Origin: Carposina sasakii
Taxonomy: Eukaryota > Arthropoda > Insecta > Lepidoptera > Carposinidae
Assembly (NCBI GenBank): GCA_014607495.2
Contig: CP053159.1
Span: forward strand, 1,557,501 to 1,621,500
Direction: 5' to 3'
DNA: 64,000 bases
Below the pieces are notes generated by a model. That model had not been told where the DNA came from and made no database searches. It saw only the letters and a list, made by a program, of their open reading frames with translations. A program made the position numbers and the translations under genes. Shown here piece after piece: positions 49,701-62,295 of the stretch. Position 1 is the stretch's first letter. Each line of letters starts with the position of its first letter.

Positions 49701-52700
49701 ATATCCGTATGACTGCTATAGGAATGATAGTGGACTCCTTTGTTACGTCAGTTCGACTAAATTCTTTTTTATTTTCACTAATTACAAGTGGATCCGTGAT
49801 GAGAAGGGAGATTCTCATTGTAAAGGCTTGATTTCTACACCATACAGTTCAATAAATGCATTTTGATTAATGTTCTCAATGTCAAGTTTTTTTAATATTG
49901 TTGTCAACTGATCGTTAACCGGTGCAAGCAAATTTGATTGTGTTTATTTTTGGTTATCGTTGATTCCATTCATTAATTTTAATTTATAATTTTGCAGCGT
50001 CAAAAAGTTTGGCGCACTCATCAATCATCAGATTTAATCCTAAATGGAGCCAGTTAAAATTCATCAATAACATTTCTTTAGAATACAGTTGTAAGTGTCA
50101 AAACGAATTTGAGATGGTCGCTTTAAACAAACAAGTGGTTGAAAAAGGTTGCTCCGAGAAATCGGAGATCCTTAAAATGTATGTAAGTAGTCTATGTGGG
50201 TCCCCTAAAGGGGTAATTGATGTAAAAGACATTTCGAAAAACCCGTCAGTATTATTCAACGGCTACTTTATATTTATCAATTTTTAATTGGCAGCTTCGG
50301 CAACAATTTAAACTGTTCATTTCCCAAAATTTTTTTGGCTGGACTTTTTGCGAATGCTTTTTTCGGCGGTCGTTTTGGGCAGATCCTTTGACGCTCGAGA
50401 TTGATATACACTCTTACGCAGGGACATGCTCGCCGTCTTTGTTTGTGCAACTGGTCTCCGAACTCCCGCCTGCCTCCCCCTCTCCTCCCCAGGCGTCCTC
50501 CCCACCGCGTTTTCCCATTGTCTCTTCCATTTATACAGTCAGTGATGCGAAATGTCGTCTTATTTTCGGCGGCAGATTTTATAAGATACATATTCAAGTT
50601 TGCTCTGTTTCTATACTTAGTTTTGTTTACTTCGCATTCGATCGAATTTCAAATCCAGAATTCGCCATCATTGACAATTTCACGGGTGTCTATATAGTCT
50701 AAGAGACGTAGAAGATCGACCTTCACCGATCTAATAACTCGATGAGACATATTTCTTATCAAATATAATTTATAAACAAATATGCCTATGATGATTTGCC
50801 TATAGGAAAGTGATCATAGCTATTTTTATTTTTATTAATTTTAAACAATTTTCTTTCATCACCTTCACTCTTTTGATAACCGAATGAGTTTTATCTCAAC
50901 TGATAGATTTTAACACATAGAGTATGCCTAGGTAGGCTTGCCTACTTATTTCTCTGCATGGCTACCTAGCAAGGATGTGAATAGGTTACTACACCAATCT
51001 ATTAACACATCGAAATTGATATCATAGGTAAGATATTTTAATTACAAAACCAATCATTTAAACTTAGCTGCAAAAGCCAAGAAATGAAAGGTAATGAAAG
51101 AAAATTAATTAAATAAAAAATAGCTATGAACACTTTTCAATAGCCAAGTCACAATAAGCATATTTGTTGATAAATTATATTTGATAAAAAATATGTCTCA
51201 TCGAGTTATCAGATTGGTAAAGGTCGATCTTCACGGTCTCCTCTACTAATATAAGAAGTAATGATGATTCAACCTTACTTATATCCACGAGGCTGTCTCG
51301 TAACTTGGCGAATTTCAAATTCATGACTACTAATACGCATCATTAAATTATCATAAGCTATACAAAGCTCGGGCCACACGGATTATGGTGCAGCAAAGAA
51401 ACACTGCGAAGGTATCTCTGAAATTCGCTCTTTTTATTTTATAGCTATAAACATCAGCCGTCATGATCTTAATTCATTAGGTTGAGGAGGTGGGAGTCAC
51501 GGCGTGCCTTACCGGCTGTCTGTCCCTTTACATTACAAAATAAATTTGCATCTTGCCCTTCTAAATTGAAATCATTAATGGCAAACCGATTATCTCACTC
51601 ACGAGAGGCGAATGCGATTCAATTAAGTCTTGTAAAGATCTCCTATGTGAATTGTGTTCCTGCGCGAAGATTTAATTTAATTTATCAAACGGTGGGTTTA
51701 GATGATCAGAATGTGTTTGTTAATGAAAATGAACTATTTCTACATTGCCATTATTTCAACCAATAATCTTGATCTAGGTTATACACGTAGTTTATTAAAT
51801 AAGTAATTCAACAAATGAAATAGTTTTTGGTGGGAATAGTGGCTCAAAAATATAAAATATTATTTGAGTGGCATATTGGATGATGATATCTAACAAAGTG
51901 GGGAAATAAAAGAAAATGATTGTTTATTTTAACGAAACTGAATGTTTACTAATAGTGATCGAGTTATTTAACACCAGCGTAATACACGTAATTTTTACAT
52001 GTTTCTTAAAATATAGCGTATGGTATCGAATCATTTGTAGAAAACGTTATTCTACAAAAGCGTCCCTCAACAACTGAACATTTTCGTTAATTTTACACAT
52101 AAATCGTGTAAACAATTTTAGTTTTAACGCAGCATAAAAAGTTGAAAATAATTGTGCTGGTCAAAAAAGAGGTCTAAGAGTTTTGGCGGCAAAAACTGTC
52201 GCATGGAAGGTGGTTGACCCCGCACAATTTATTCGAGCTCGCCCCTCGCGCCCAGTGACCGTATCCTCGGATTGCCATACGAATTTCAAATTTCGCGAAT
52301 CTATACGATTGCGAGAGAGCGCGAATTTAATTTGACTTTTTTGGACAAAACCAGGACTGGTGGCTGCACAGTTTTTGTGACTAGCGACACTTTTTTCAAG
52401 TTTCCAAGCAGCGAAATTGTTGGAAATCCTTGGCGCTTATTATTTCATTAAGTTCACACCCAATTGTAAATAGGATTTCGTAAGCAGGTTTTCAGATTCT
52501 TTTTACAAATTTTAAAGGAAGACTGTCAACTGGCTAAAAGTTAAACATTTGCTTAGAATTCATAAAGAGAGATTATAAATGTTTTTCTTTCTTGTACACC
52601 CGAACAAAAAGTTGATCTACAAAAAACTATAAAAATAAAAAAATGATTTATTAAGGATATTGATAAAAGAGATTTCATCCAGCATACCAGTCGAGAAAGA

Positions 52701-55700
52701 GAAATTTAAGAGATAGCTTATCTTTATTAGAAAAAGTTACGAACATAATATATCTATGTAGGATAGGTACTTAGAATATTCGCTATGGTATGGTAATGAG
52801 TTTTTTGACAGTTATGATAAATGCCCAGACGTGTGTGGTCTCGATAGACCTTTACATTCTAATGCAGTGAGAAATAATATAAATAGTTATAACGTTCGTA
52901 ATCTCATTATCGTTAATAAAGTAGCCAATTTAATATCGGATTACTTTTATTAATGGATAACTAGCTACTTATAGCCATTTCAATATGTTGTATAACTGGG
53001 TTGTGACAAAAATACCTACTTTTTTAACGCCGAAAGTAAATATAATCTCATTTGTTTTTTTTTTTTGCAAAAAATATAAATACATATAATCACGACTCTA
53101 TCCTTACGGGGTAGGCAGAGCACCGTGGGCCGATAGAACCACAGATGTTATTAAGAAATGAATTTTTTTTCACCTGAGTGAGTAGTTGCAAAAAATTGTC
53201 AATTGTCTATTTAGAAAATTACGTAATGACAAAATATGAGGATTGTCACTATTAGTAATCAAATCGCAACTATCCCCACGCGCGCTATCACAATGCAAGT
53301 ATATCTATCTATCTATTTTGTTTAGTTATCAGTCTATTTCGAAAAATTCCTAGGTAATAACAAGTGATTGTCACTATCAATAACCAGTTTGCGACTATGC
53401 TCACGCGCAAAGTGGGGATCTCCATTAAATTTTTTTTTTTTAATTAATGTAACTTTATCTCGGGGCGAAAGAATCATAAATCTGTGTTGGGCGGGTTTGC
53501 CCATTGCACATAAATGTTATGGAGCTCTTTCTAATTAAAGTGAACTTTTGACTGCTGGCCCGAGATATAGAAGAAGGCGTTTTGTTCTCCAAATTAATGT
53601 TACTGTGTAGCGCGGGCCGCCTTTGTAGTAATTAGCGTTTTATTACTTTGGTTGCGTTTGTTTTTCTCTTCTGTTTCATCGGCTGGGATTACTTCCATTT
53701 ATCGTATGGTTATTTTGCGAACTAGATCCAATGGAAAATGGTACTGGATATTATTTATATCTTAAAGTATTTTTATTTTTCTCCAAATTATAGGTACTTT
53801 TTTTAAACTAATCCTGTGTTTTAAAATAAAATTTAATTGTAAACTAAATACAAGTACCTAAATATTCATGTCTTCCTTATAGTTTTGTTCGGTCTTGTTT
53901 GTCTCGCTCTAACCTACAAAATAGACTGAACACAGCATTGTCAGATATTCTATAGGTACCTACACGAGGTGTACGAGAATCTTTTTAATCTATATATTTG
54001 ATTTGCAGTATTGTTTATTGTTCTTTGAAATACTTACATAAAATTGAATTGCCATGAACACATTCCGTTTTTATATTCTGCATACGAATATTCCGCGGGT
54101 AGTTCAGTCGATTAATAAATAATTAGCAATAAAGCTTAAATAATTAGCAATAAAGCTTTTGTTTTGTAAAGCAGTGCAGCTGTTTCTTTACAATGTAAAA
54201 TATTAATCCAGTTCTGATGCGGGCCTTCACTAGAATACATCAGCTGCATCTTCTTCAAGGCATGTCGTACGAGTCGACTAAACAACTCGGAAATTCTCTC
54301 AGGCGATAAGCTTGCAACTTGTACTAATCATTTGCACCTGTCCCCATGGCGGGGACCTGGCAGTGCGATCTTTTTTATAATCTGTGGGGTATTTGGCAAA
54401 CGTGTGCAAAATACACACCAATATTTCCTAACCTAGTTAGCTCATATGTGAATGAGCCTATCGCCGTAATTAAAACCGTATAATTTTAACATAATTACGA
54501 AATCTTTATTTCACAGTTAGCTGCGTAGAATTATAGCAACAAATGTTTATTGCCTTTTTAACTGTTCAATACCAGGATCCATCAAGTTTTAATGCCGTAT
54601 TTCACACCGGCAAATATAAATGGACTCGTAACTTGGATGGAAGATGATGTAAAATCAAAATCATATTGTAGGTAATCCTATATATTTTTATTACATATAC
54701 CTCATGGAGAAGAAATAAAAGAGGAGCAGCGGCTAAGTATATTTTCATACAAAAATAGTGTGCCGCTGAGCGGGGGTGAAGTATGGGACGAGGGGCGCAT
54801 CCTAACACTGTAGCCCTGCCCATTTACATAGAAACCACCTTGTAGTGACTAGCCAAACTACTTGCATAAGCGTGTGGTTACAGCTACTGAGTTACACACA
54901 CTGGCCCTGAAGCTCCGCCCCTATCATGACGTCATGGCCTCACGATTGCCACACGACTCAGTTCATAGTCCCACCTCCTCTTCTATTCCTTCTCCATGAT
55001 ATACCTACATACGGCTGTGATCCGAAAATGAGGCAGTATTAACTTCACGATCGCGAGGGTGATCCTATAGCAACGTTTGAGGATAGATATAGTTTAGTGG
55101 CAAGTTGCTAGTGCAGTATTATTATATAGTGCTATGTGTATAAGCCGCGTGGTGCCGGCAGAGTAGAGTTTGTACCACCCGTGGGTATTGTACGAGGCGA
55201 TTAAGGGTTTCCGGGAGGTGGGCAGCAGCGCCTCTCGTGCTGACAACATAGTCCGAAAATCACATTGCGGTCACCAGCTCGCCTGCCCAGCGTGGTGACT
55301 ATGGGCAAAACCCCCCTGTGGCAGTAGCCTTGTGGCGTGCCCTGGGAGAGGCCTATGTCCAGCAGTGGACTGCAATAGGCTGAAGACGTGTACATAACCT
55401 ACTTTTAATTTCACTCAGGAATGTTAATATAATTTTGAAAAATAAACCTGCGATTTGGAGTATCAAATTTTGCGGATATGTTCTTTATAGTGATTTTTTT
55501 ATAACATTTTGGTTAACATAACCTTTCTTTTACACCCCGCATACAGTTCAGAAGAAAATAGGAATGCAATATAGAAATTCATGGAAACATAATTTACGCC
55601 AACTTACATTTTGCTAAATACGCAAGCATGTGCCCTAAATTCGCTGTTAACGGTTATGAGCAAAGGCCGAGTGCACGTACCAAAGAATATACTACTCTCT

Positions 55701-58700
55701 AACGAGAGGCTCGTACAATATCGCCGGCTTATATCTAACCAACAATGGTCTAGCAATAGACAATTTCCCATAGACAAGTGCGCCACGTAGGCTAACGGTA
55801 AAGTTCGCATTTCAGTGATTTACAGAGCTCAAACTTACAACAGAATAAACGTGGTTGCCGCGGCCGCTGGTCACACAGAATAGAATAATAACTTGAATTG
55901 AAATTTTGGTAGTTATAATTAATATTAGTTAGGCTATGTTAAAAATGTATATAGATGATTTTTTAGGTTCTCTATTAACATGACGATATAATTCTTCTAT
56001 GCTGCTCTGGGAGTGAAAAAAAACGTACAGTACTACAGCTGCTTCTCTTCCCGGGTAAACTGTACAAGTCAGGAGGACATGAGGGTCTTGGTGTTTGGTA
56101 GGCGATGGGTTGACCACCTGTCACTACTAACCGAACTTGTAGTACATCTCAACTATACCCTCAAAATCGGTCAGAAGTGGCACCATGTGGTTCTATCGGC
56201 CTTTGGTGCTCTGCTTACCCCGTAAGGGATAAAGGCGTGATTATATGTATGTATATGTAGGTGTAACACTTTTTAACAGAAGTCTTTGTATTGCATACTA
56301 ATAAAAGTCACTTTAATTTTCAATTACCTACTTTCAAATCTTTCAATAAATTTATGAATACCTATTGCCTGTTCTCTTATGAATAAATAAATAATAATAA
56401 ATAAATATTCACACACTTCACAACACATTGACCTAGTCCCACACTAAGATCCCTAATGTGTGAGTAATGCTCTTATTTTTAGTAAGTAGTCTTAATCGGG
56501 TAAGACATGGTATATAAGCAACTAAGTTTATTTCACAAATGCTATTTTCAACAACGATTAACAATATGGAAGTTGAATAACTAAACTGTGTACGAGTCTT
56601 ACGGCCAATTTCAATACTACGAGTAGAGGTCATAAAGACTCGAATTTTTTAAATTCCAAATTTGAAATTTTGTATGAAAACAATGGAACATTTAATCTAT
56701 AGCAAATAATCTCGAGGAATCAGTTATTGAAATTGGCTGTTATTGCTTATGTATCTCGTAATCTGTGTAATTGCAGTCTTGAATTGAAAGTCTTGTAGTA
56801 AATATTGGCGAAACGCGTACCGACTTAGAGTAAGATAGAGCGCTGCTTTATAGCACCCAGTTTGATTTAGGAACAATACACCAATGAAGGCCTATAGCGA
56901 ATATAAATTATAAGAAAATCCTTTGAGTTTCCGAAAGTTTTCAGTGGAATAGCGAAATTCCAAATGGTAAATTTATGTTCAGATGGTACAGCGGTAATAG
57001 TGAAGTCACTATAGTGCTATAACGGGCCAGCAGCAAGCTACCATATAGCTGCTATACGACTGTTATAGTGCATCCAGACATATCTATTACTGGTGTGTGG
57101 CTAATTATATGCGTGTACATGGCTGTGTTTTATTTTATAGCTATATTAGCATATATATTATACATACATAGATAAATAGCTGTAGCCTGTTTTAAATTTT
57201 AGTCGAAAATATTGTGATATACAGGTTTGATAAATGTTAAAATTTTTATCATGTATGTAATTTTTGGTATTTTTGGCTGCACAAAAATTTATCAAATCAA
57301 ATCAAATCCAGTATTTATCAAATCTCATACAATAAAATCAATAATATATGATCAATACAAAAATAAAATACAAAATAAAATATTTGGACATACTTACTTT
57401 ACTAATAAGAACAAAATTTACTTAATGGTTTGCTGGAAGAAATCTCTTTTAGAGATAAGCTCGCCTTTGTACTATTTCTTTTACAACTTACTGTCTATGA
57501 TAAAAATTTATGTGTACAATAAAGAATATTGAAGTTTACAAGTTTTACCGTAAACTAATAACAACGCCAACCGATTTTAAAAGGCCAAAGACGTGTTTAA
57601 AACCGTCCCTATGATAATAGTATAATTATGCAGAAGCAGGTTCGCAGGTTGGAAGAGAAGTCATAAAAGTTGCAAACCCGACGCCGAGAGCCTCACATCA
57701 TGTGGTCGTGATCCTCCAGTTAGACAATAGGTGATTACGTATTATATATAGTTAATGGAAACATTAGTAAGAGGAAAGAGGTAGCGGTTATGGTAGTCTG
57801 TTTCATCGGATAAGTTTCGTGCATGATTTTGGAAACAATATTTCTTTTGTATGTTGCACTCAGTAGTCATATCTACATAGAGTAAAAAGAGCTATCTTTT
57901 AAAGGAACTACCGATTTGATAAAATGTACTCTAACGAGGAGTTTGGAAAGGCTTATTAACCTTTTTAAGGTGAACCTGAACAAAATTTTAGTTTATTTTA
58001 TATAATTGAATCTTATTAGAGTTTATTAAATTGTCTTTTACATAAAGTTTTTCTCAAAGAGAGTAAAAATATAATTTATATTTATAAAAAAGGGAACTTG
58101 CTTATTTGTAAACAGAAAAAAACTTTATACATATATTTTATTTATTTATTATTAGAACGGCTGAAGTAGCCACTTACCCTAATACACAATCACATAATTA
58201 ATTTATAAAATAATCAACAATTATTTTGCTGTCAAATGTCATTTTTAAAAACTGTCGCAAAAAAAGATTCGCGGTTTTATAAAACACCAATGGTATTTGC
58301 TTGTTTTAATATCATTATCAGAAATCATATACTTAGTTAAATGTCCAGAAGTCACACATAGTACATAATTTATTCCTAAAATTCCAGAATAACTTTCCGC
58401 CGTCTTTCCGCACCTAAGCCACGAGCCAAAGACACGATTTCAATAAATTTGTTAAAGTAAAATGAAGCTATAAGGCAGTCCGAATCAACGGTAGTTGCTC
58501 GTCGGCTTACATTAATATTTACTCTTTTACTAAACCATTTCCCTTGTAAGTAATACTAAACGTTTGCATTGTGCTTTCTTTTCGAAGAATGTTATTGAAC
58601 CTAGTATTAGTGTTTATTGTTTTGGTATGTGTAAATTGATCTTATTTAGTTTTTTCATTATTCTTGGAAGATTCATGTTTTTTTGTTTATTTTATGTTTT

Positions 58701-60489
58701 TAAACTTTACAGCTTGAAATACTTGAGCAGATAATTTTTCATGTCAACTTCTCGAGTTTCTTATCCAGAAAAAAGTGAATGTTTTGTCATCTGATTATTT
58801 AATTATCCATAATGACTACAAGGTTAATAATGGAAAATTATACAGCGGATAATAATAATAAAATTGAGAACTTACCTCTGTCAGCAACAGTAGCCTTCAG
58901 ATTTCCCACAACAGTCCCAATTCTCACATCTTCGCGAATATGGAAATTGTATCTTGGCTTATCAAAAAGCGCAGATCCAATACCCGCAGGGACCACATTA
59001 ATGTGAACCATCGCGTTATGAGCTGCTGATAAGCCTCCACCATCAGTTGCAGATACTTCGAGATCAAATTTTCCATTCACTTGGATCAGAGCTGGTTTGC
59101 TGACGAATATCTCTCCAGTGCTTCTATCGACGCGGAATATATCGTTATCATTGTTCGTGATTCTATATGTCACTGTGCCCAATCTTCCTGAATCAGAGTC
59201 CGTCGCTGACACAGCAACTATCGGCTCAGTTATAGATATCCTGCCTTCTTTCAGAGAGACGTTGTAGTCCTTAACATTGAATGCGGGTATGTTGTCGTTT
59301 ATATCAAGCAGTTGGATCTTCACCATGGCCGTCGTGGACAGGCCCCCTGCGAATACATAAATAATTGGTCGCTTGATTGTTTGTGTATTGTTGTAATGCT
59401 ATGTTTAATTGACAGCTAGTTGATTTATGCCGATGTCAACGCGTTTTCTGTACAAGGCACGATGATAAAACAATTGTTTGCGATTTTATATACAGACGGT
59501 ATTTAATTTGATGGGTATGATTTTATCTATCGTAGGCTTTTAATGCAGGATATAGATAGTAGCAGAAACAAAGTAATAACGTAAGATTTTAATGCTTATT
59601 CCTGCATGCTGATATAGTTTGCTTAAAGTATAAAATTATAGTACTTAGAACTGACATCATTGCAGTCTACATAAAAATATATACCTACTATAAAATTTTA
59701 CTTAGATGTAGTACTCATTTCAGACAAAAATAGTATCGGTTAACCGCCCCGATATGTACGAAATCTTAAATCCTGTCATCAAACTCAATTACACTAACAT
59801 CCAGTTATCTACCATTCTTAAACCGGCGAATGTCAGGGCGGTGCAACACAAAGTTGCGACGTCAGATTTGGTGGAACAAAAACAAAAAGTTATAGTTGGT
59901 GTCTTCTCGCTCCATAAATCAGGGAGGAGCCAACGGCCGACGGACATTTTCGGAATTTTATTCGTCCCGCGTTGCCGCTTTGAGTCCGGCTTCAAGAGTA
60001 GGTACTTCAATGAATTTCAATGATTGTGGCAATGACTTCGGTATTCATCTGCTTTAATCAGAATTTTTTTAGTAATTCGGCGGCATTTACTTTCAGCTAG
60101 GAATCATCTTGTATACTGTTAATATCTAATCACGGATTAATTTATAGCCAATGTTATTTAATTTTCTATCTATATCGTCATACCTTAAAAAGTTCTGGTA
60201 TTGCGTAACGTTGCATCTAACTTTATCGTAGGTTTTTATTTTCATGTCACAAAGAATTGTAATACACACTACAGCAAATTCAATAGTTACAAAAAACAAA
60301 TTAAATATCCTTACCTCTATCAGTAGCAATGACGGGGAACTCGAAGTCACTATTGATCTCATAGTCCAAGGGACTGGAGACGCAGAGTTCACCGGTGTCA
60401 GGCTTGACGATGAACTGCTTGAAGGGAGTTTCTCCGGTGGTGTAGTTCACGATGGCGTTGACACCACAATCTGGGTCTATTGCTGAGAG
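35112..60489 (-). CDS. ds: Dachsous-type giant cadherin, 14 C-terminal exons (5' partial)
   Basis: Exons in gene order: 60315-60489, 58876-59346, 47856-48028, 47389-47618, 47096-47282, 46216-46635, 43450-43797, 43198-43352, 42002-43076, 41200-41920, 39932-41058, 39191-39481, 37905-38196, 35112-37718. All have GT-AG borders and phases match throughout. They encode about 2757 residues, mostly tandem extracellular cadherin repeats with some 17 DxNDN calcium motifs, then one transmembrane helix and a ~395-residue tail with the Ds/DCHS signature. Ds binds Fat on neighbouring cells and acts in planar polarity and Hippo growth control. Signal peptide and N-terminal repeats lie beyond the window, and the first visible exon opens in phase 0. 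Two single-base losses (46331-46340, 37131-37133) break the frame and are probably assembly errors. Confidence 0.94.
38479..38712 (+). mobile_element. SINE/LINE-tail family A, long copy in ds intron
   Basis: Shares about 235 bp with 55990-56254, from 'cttctatgctgctctgggag' through 'ggcgatgggctgaccacctg' to 'tggtgctctgcctaccc' and the TATGTATG tail. No coding potential. The tail matches the 3' end of the LINE at 198-575. Confidence 0.7.
38753..38867. repeat. AT-rich palindromic element (25-bp arms)
   Basis: Left arm 'taaaagatggtgaag..' at 38753-38777 pairs with 38843-38867 with one mismatch. The loop is almost pure A/T with TATA repeats. It lies 40 bp after the end of a family A copy. Confidence 0.75.
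38995..39122 (+). repeat. Repeat family E copy in ds intron
   Basis: Contains 'cttagtcgactctgacgaca', 'gcacggaaga' and 'gaaaccacgta'; it aligns in reverse with 54217 and 62068. Confidence 0.55.
39932..43076 (-). other. ds: ds extracellular core: three large cadherin exons
   Basis: Exons 42002-43076, 41200-41920 and 39932-41058 together code for about 970 residues of consecutive cadherin repeats. Motifs in order include DINDNAP, DANDNVP, a degenerate linker (NLQESSNVPP), DANDNPP, DQNDNDP, DVNDNKP, a degenerate RVGDFSDQS, DQNDHAP and DVNDNQP. DRE and LDRE motifs and A-x-D-x-D turns recur as expected. Introns between them are short (81 and 141 bp), unlike the multi-kilobase 5' introns. Confidence 0.93.
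43798..46215. other. ds intron between exons at 46.2 and 43.8 kb
   Basis: About 2.4 kb with no coding exon. It contains a family H copy (44926-45072) and unassigned, fairly GC-balanced stretches near 44000-44260 and 45300-45560. Confidence 0.55.
44926..45072 (+). repeat. Repeat family H copy
   Basis: 'accgtatttcggccaaggcg', 'gagattggccaggtacgcag' and 'tgtgcgcaaacacagatgta' match the copy at 32655. Confidence 0.65.
46680..46840 (+). repeat. Lepidopteran interspersed repeat fragment
   Basis: 'gtgaaagtgtgtgtgtatgt' followed by 'aaaactactgaaccgatttg' and 'cacaccgcggaaaac', a common style of moth repeat. It lies in the short intron between two ds exons. A similar 'ctattataaatgcgaaa' start occurs near 46895. 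Confidence 0.5.
48083..48343 (+). mobile_element. Repeat family B copy, full version
   Basis: Preceded by a (ctt)n run. It runs from 'cagcctattgcagtccactg' to 'ccggcaccacgcgg' and is the most complete of the copies. Confidence 0.7.
48344..50697. other. ds large intron, left part: no gene seen
   Basis: AT-rich. Short frames at 49049-49330, 50009-50287 and 50388-50702 have no recognisable domain or splice support. Confidence 0.45.
50698..51247. mobile_element. TIR element with ~85-bp inverted ends
   Basis: The left end (50704-50790, 'gagacgtagaagatcgacct..gatgagacatatttcttatc') is inverted at the right end (51160-51243, ..'gagttatcagattggtaaag'..). Identity along the arms is high, with scattered differences. 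The interior is ~370 bp of AT-rich non-coding sequence. Boundaries and any target duplication are not certain. Confidence 0.7.
51248..54216. other. ds large intron, middle part, with GC-richer islands
   Basis: No coding exon. Two stretches stand out from the AT-rich background by base composition: 52180-52400 and 53455-53700. Neither has a long ORF or repeat relatives within the window. A reversed family A tail lies at 53081-53143. Confidence 0.45.
53081..53143 (-). repeat. Family A tail, reversed
   Basis: 'tacatataatcacgactcta' and 'tccttacggggtaggcagag' are the reverse complement of the family A tail. Confidence 0.65.
54217..54385 (-). repeat. Repeat family E copy
   Basis: 'gatgcgggccttcactagaa', 'acatcagctgcatct', 'ggcgataagcttgcaacttg' match 62068-62295. 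Confidence 0.6.
55143..55388 (-). mobile_element. Repeat family B copy, reversed
   Basis: Begins 'gccgcgtggtgccggcagag' and ends 'gtggactgcaataggctgaa'; close match to the reverse of 48083-48343. Confidence 0.7.
55990..56254 (+). mobile_element. SINE/LINE-tail family A, long copy 2
   Basis: Same family as 38479-38712, with the complete tail 'taccccgtaagggataaagg' and 'cgtgattatatgtatgtat'. Confidence 0.7.
56260..58875. other. ds large intron, right part: no gene seen
   Basis: AT-rich. Bases 56985-57085 contain several small inverted pieces around 'cactatagtgctataac', but no clear element ends. The frame at 57227-57532 is low-complexity. Confidence 0.45.
59347..60314. other. ds intron, with a GC-richer island
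   Basis: No exon. Bases 59815-60010 are distinctly more GC-rich than the flanks, without repeat relatives in the window. Confidence 0.45.
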
Positions 60490-62067
60490 CTGTGAAAAAA
60501 GAAAAATATAATGTTAGATTTTATTACGAAAGTAAATCACTCGATGGCAATTAACTACGTCCGAAAATCATTAAATGCTATAATGTTCTGCATTACAAAA
60601 AATCAACGCACAGCCTACACGGGTATTCTTAGAGATTTTCTTTTGTATGACGTAGGTATATAAGAGAGGATGAAGAGAGGATTTTCCAAAATTCCTACGG
60701 GAATGGGAACAGAAGTCTTATAGTTTACGCGGACGAAGTCGTGGACATCCGCTAATATTACCTATATAAGAGAAGAGTACCTATATACATATAAGAATAG
60801 AAAATTCCACATACCACATTTATATTTCAAGAAGAGTCTATAAAAACAAATAAAGCAATATAATCATTACAGTTGATTTGCACAATTTGCATATAAAAAT
60901 AGACGCTAAACTACAGGAATAATAAGGATGAGTACACTTAACGCTGAAACAAGGAAGACTATAAATTAACAAAGGCAAGTTCAATGCAGCTAATTGCCAA
61001 AGCTTAGCGATTCCAGTTCCGATAGAAGTGCAATTAATTAAACGTATTTAATTCGACGGGAATTGACTAGGACCTCATTCTGCTAGGGCTTAAGAGGCAT
61101 TTTTAAAAATAATATGAAAATGGATTAAGCGTAGACATTGAAACAAAAAATTATATATTTGGTTAAAATTTATTTAAATAAAATTATTGTTGATCAATAA
61201 AATAATCAAAATGATAATAATTTTAAAGTCACCATTTAAGTTTGCTACTAATGCAATAACAACATTTAAAATATTCTTGAAACTTTTATAACAAATCCTA
61301 AAGCATCATAAACAAAGCATCATAGCTCCAAGTCTTATGACGTTAGCGGAACCAAAGCCCCTGCTGTGAGGTCCTTGTGATTATGAGAAGGAATGCTATT
61401 TAAAGAACTAACGGGGCACAGCATCTGTATTCTGCTGATTCGATTATTCACGGAAATCTTAACAAGTTGATAGCGGTATTAGTAGATGAAGATAGATGGG
61501 GAAATTATTACAAACTATTTATTAAAGGGGTTTGAGATTGATTGATATAGCGATCTTGGAAATGCAAAGTTTGCAACTAGATGAAGTCAAACGAAAAGTT
61601 TTTTTTTTTGCAAAAATAGGTAATTTTCGAACAGACAATAAAGAAATAATTCAACCAAATTTCTTATTTAACTTGGCATCCACAAAAAAAGTTAATCTGT
61701 AAAAAAAAACACGTAAGCACCTACAGTACTTTGACAAAGGTAAGACACTACCGAAGATAATTGTCCCTAAATAAAGCCATCAGAAATATATTTAACGAAG
61801 CGCTATCGCCACCCGGTCGACGCTATCGTAACGCGTTCGACACCGTCGCAGCTGCGTCAAAAGAAAACAACCGACAAATTGGGCCGGTAGGTGTCGCTAT
61901 AAGCGGAGAGAAAAAAGCAACTTGGCCGATAATTAGTCCCAAATCATCTTTTTCTCTTCGGCCCACTACATTAAGGACGTGACAACGACGCTTGATTAAT
62001 TGTTATTGGATTCTGCTATGTAACGTTGGATGAAGGAATTGAAATTAGTACCACTATGTAGAATTTC
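60490..62067. other. ds upstream intron: repeats and one GC-rich patch
   Basis: Bases 60660-60755 are a family C-like fragment ('ttacgcggacgaagtcgtgg'). Bases 61790-61995 form a GC-rich patch with a short frame but no domain. No ds exon found. Confidence 0.45.
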
Positions 62068-62295
62068 TCCTGTGCTGATACGGGGCTTCACTAGAATACA
62101 CCAGCTGCATCTCCTTCCGTGCATATCGCAAGAGTCATCAAAGTAATTTAGGGGCGGTCACTTAGGCGATAAGCTAGCAACTTGTCACTGATTTTTAACT
62201 GAACCCGCTATGCTAAAAAGTGGCTGTAGGTTTTCTTTTGCGATCCTGCATTTCTGCCTGCCCCATTTTAGGGAACACAGCAGTGTATGTATGTG
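62068..62295 (-). repeat. Repeat family E copy
   Basis: 'cctgtgctgatacggggctt', 'cagctgcatctccttccgtg', 'ggcgataagctagcaacttg' and a 'gatcctgcatttctgcctgc' tail. Confidence 0.65.

Noticed and set aside
49049..50702. ORFs of 90-105 codons in the large ds intron
   Set aside because: Composition is low-complexity or non-protein-like, the frames overlap each other on both strands, and there is no recognisable domain or splice support. A nested gene was considered but cannot be supported.
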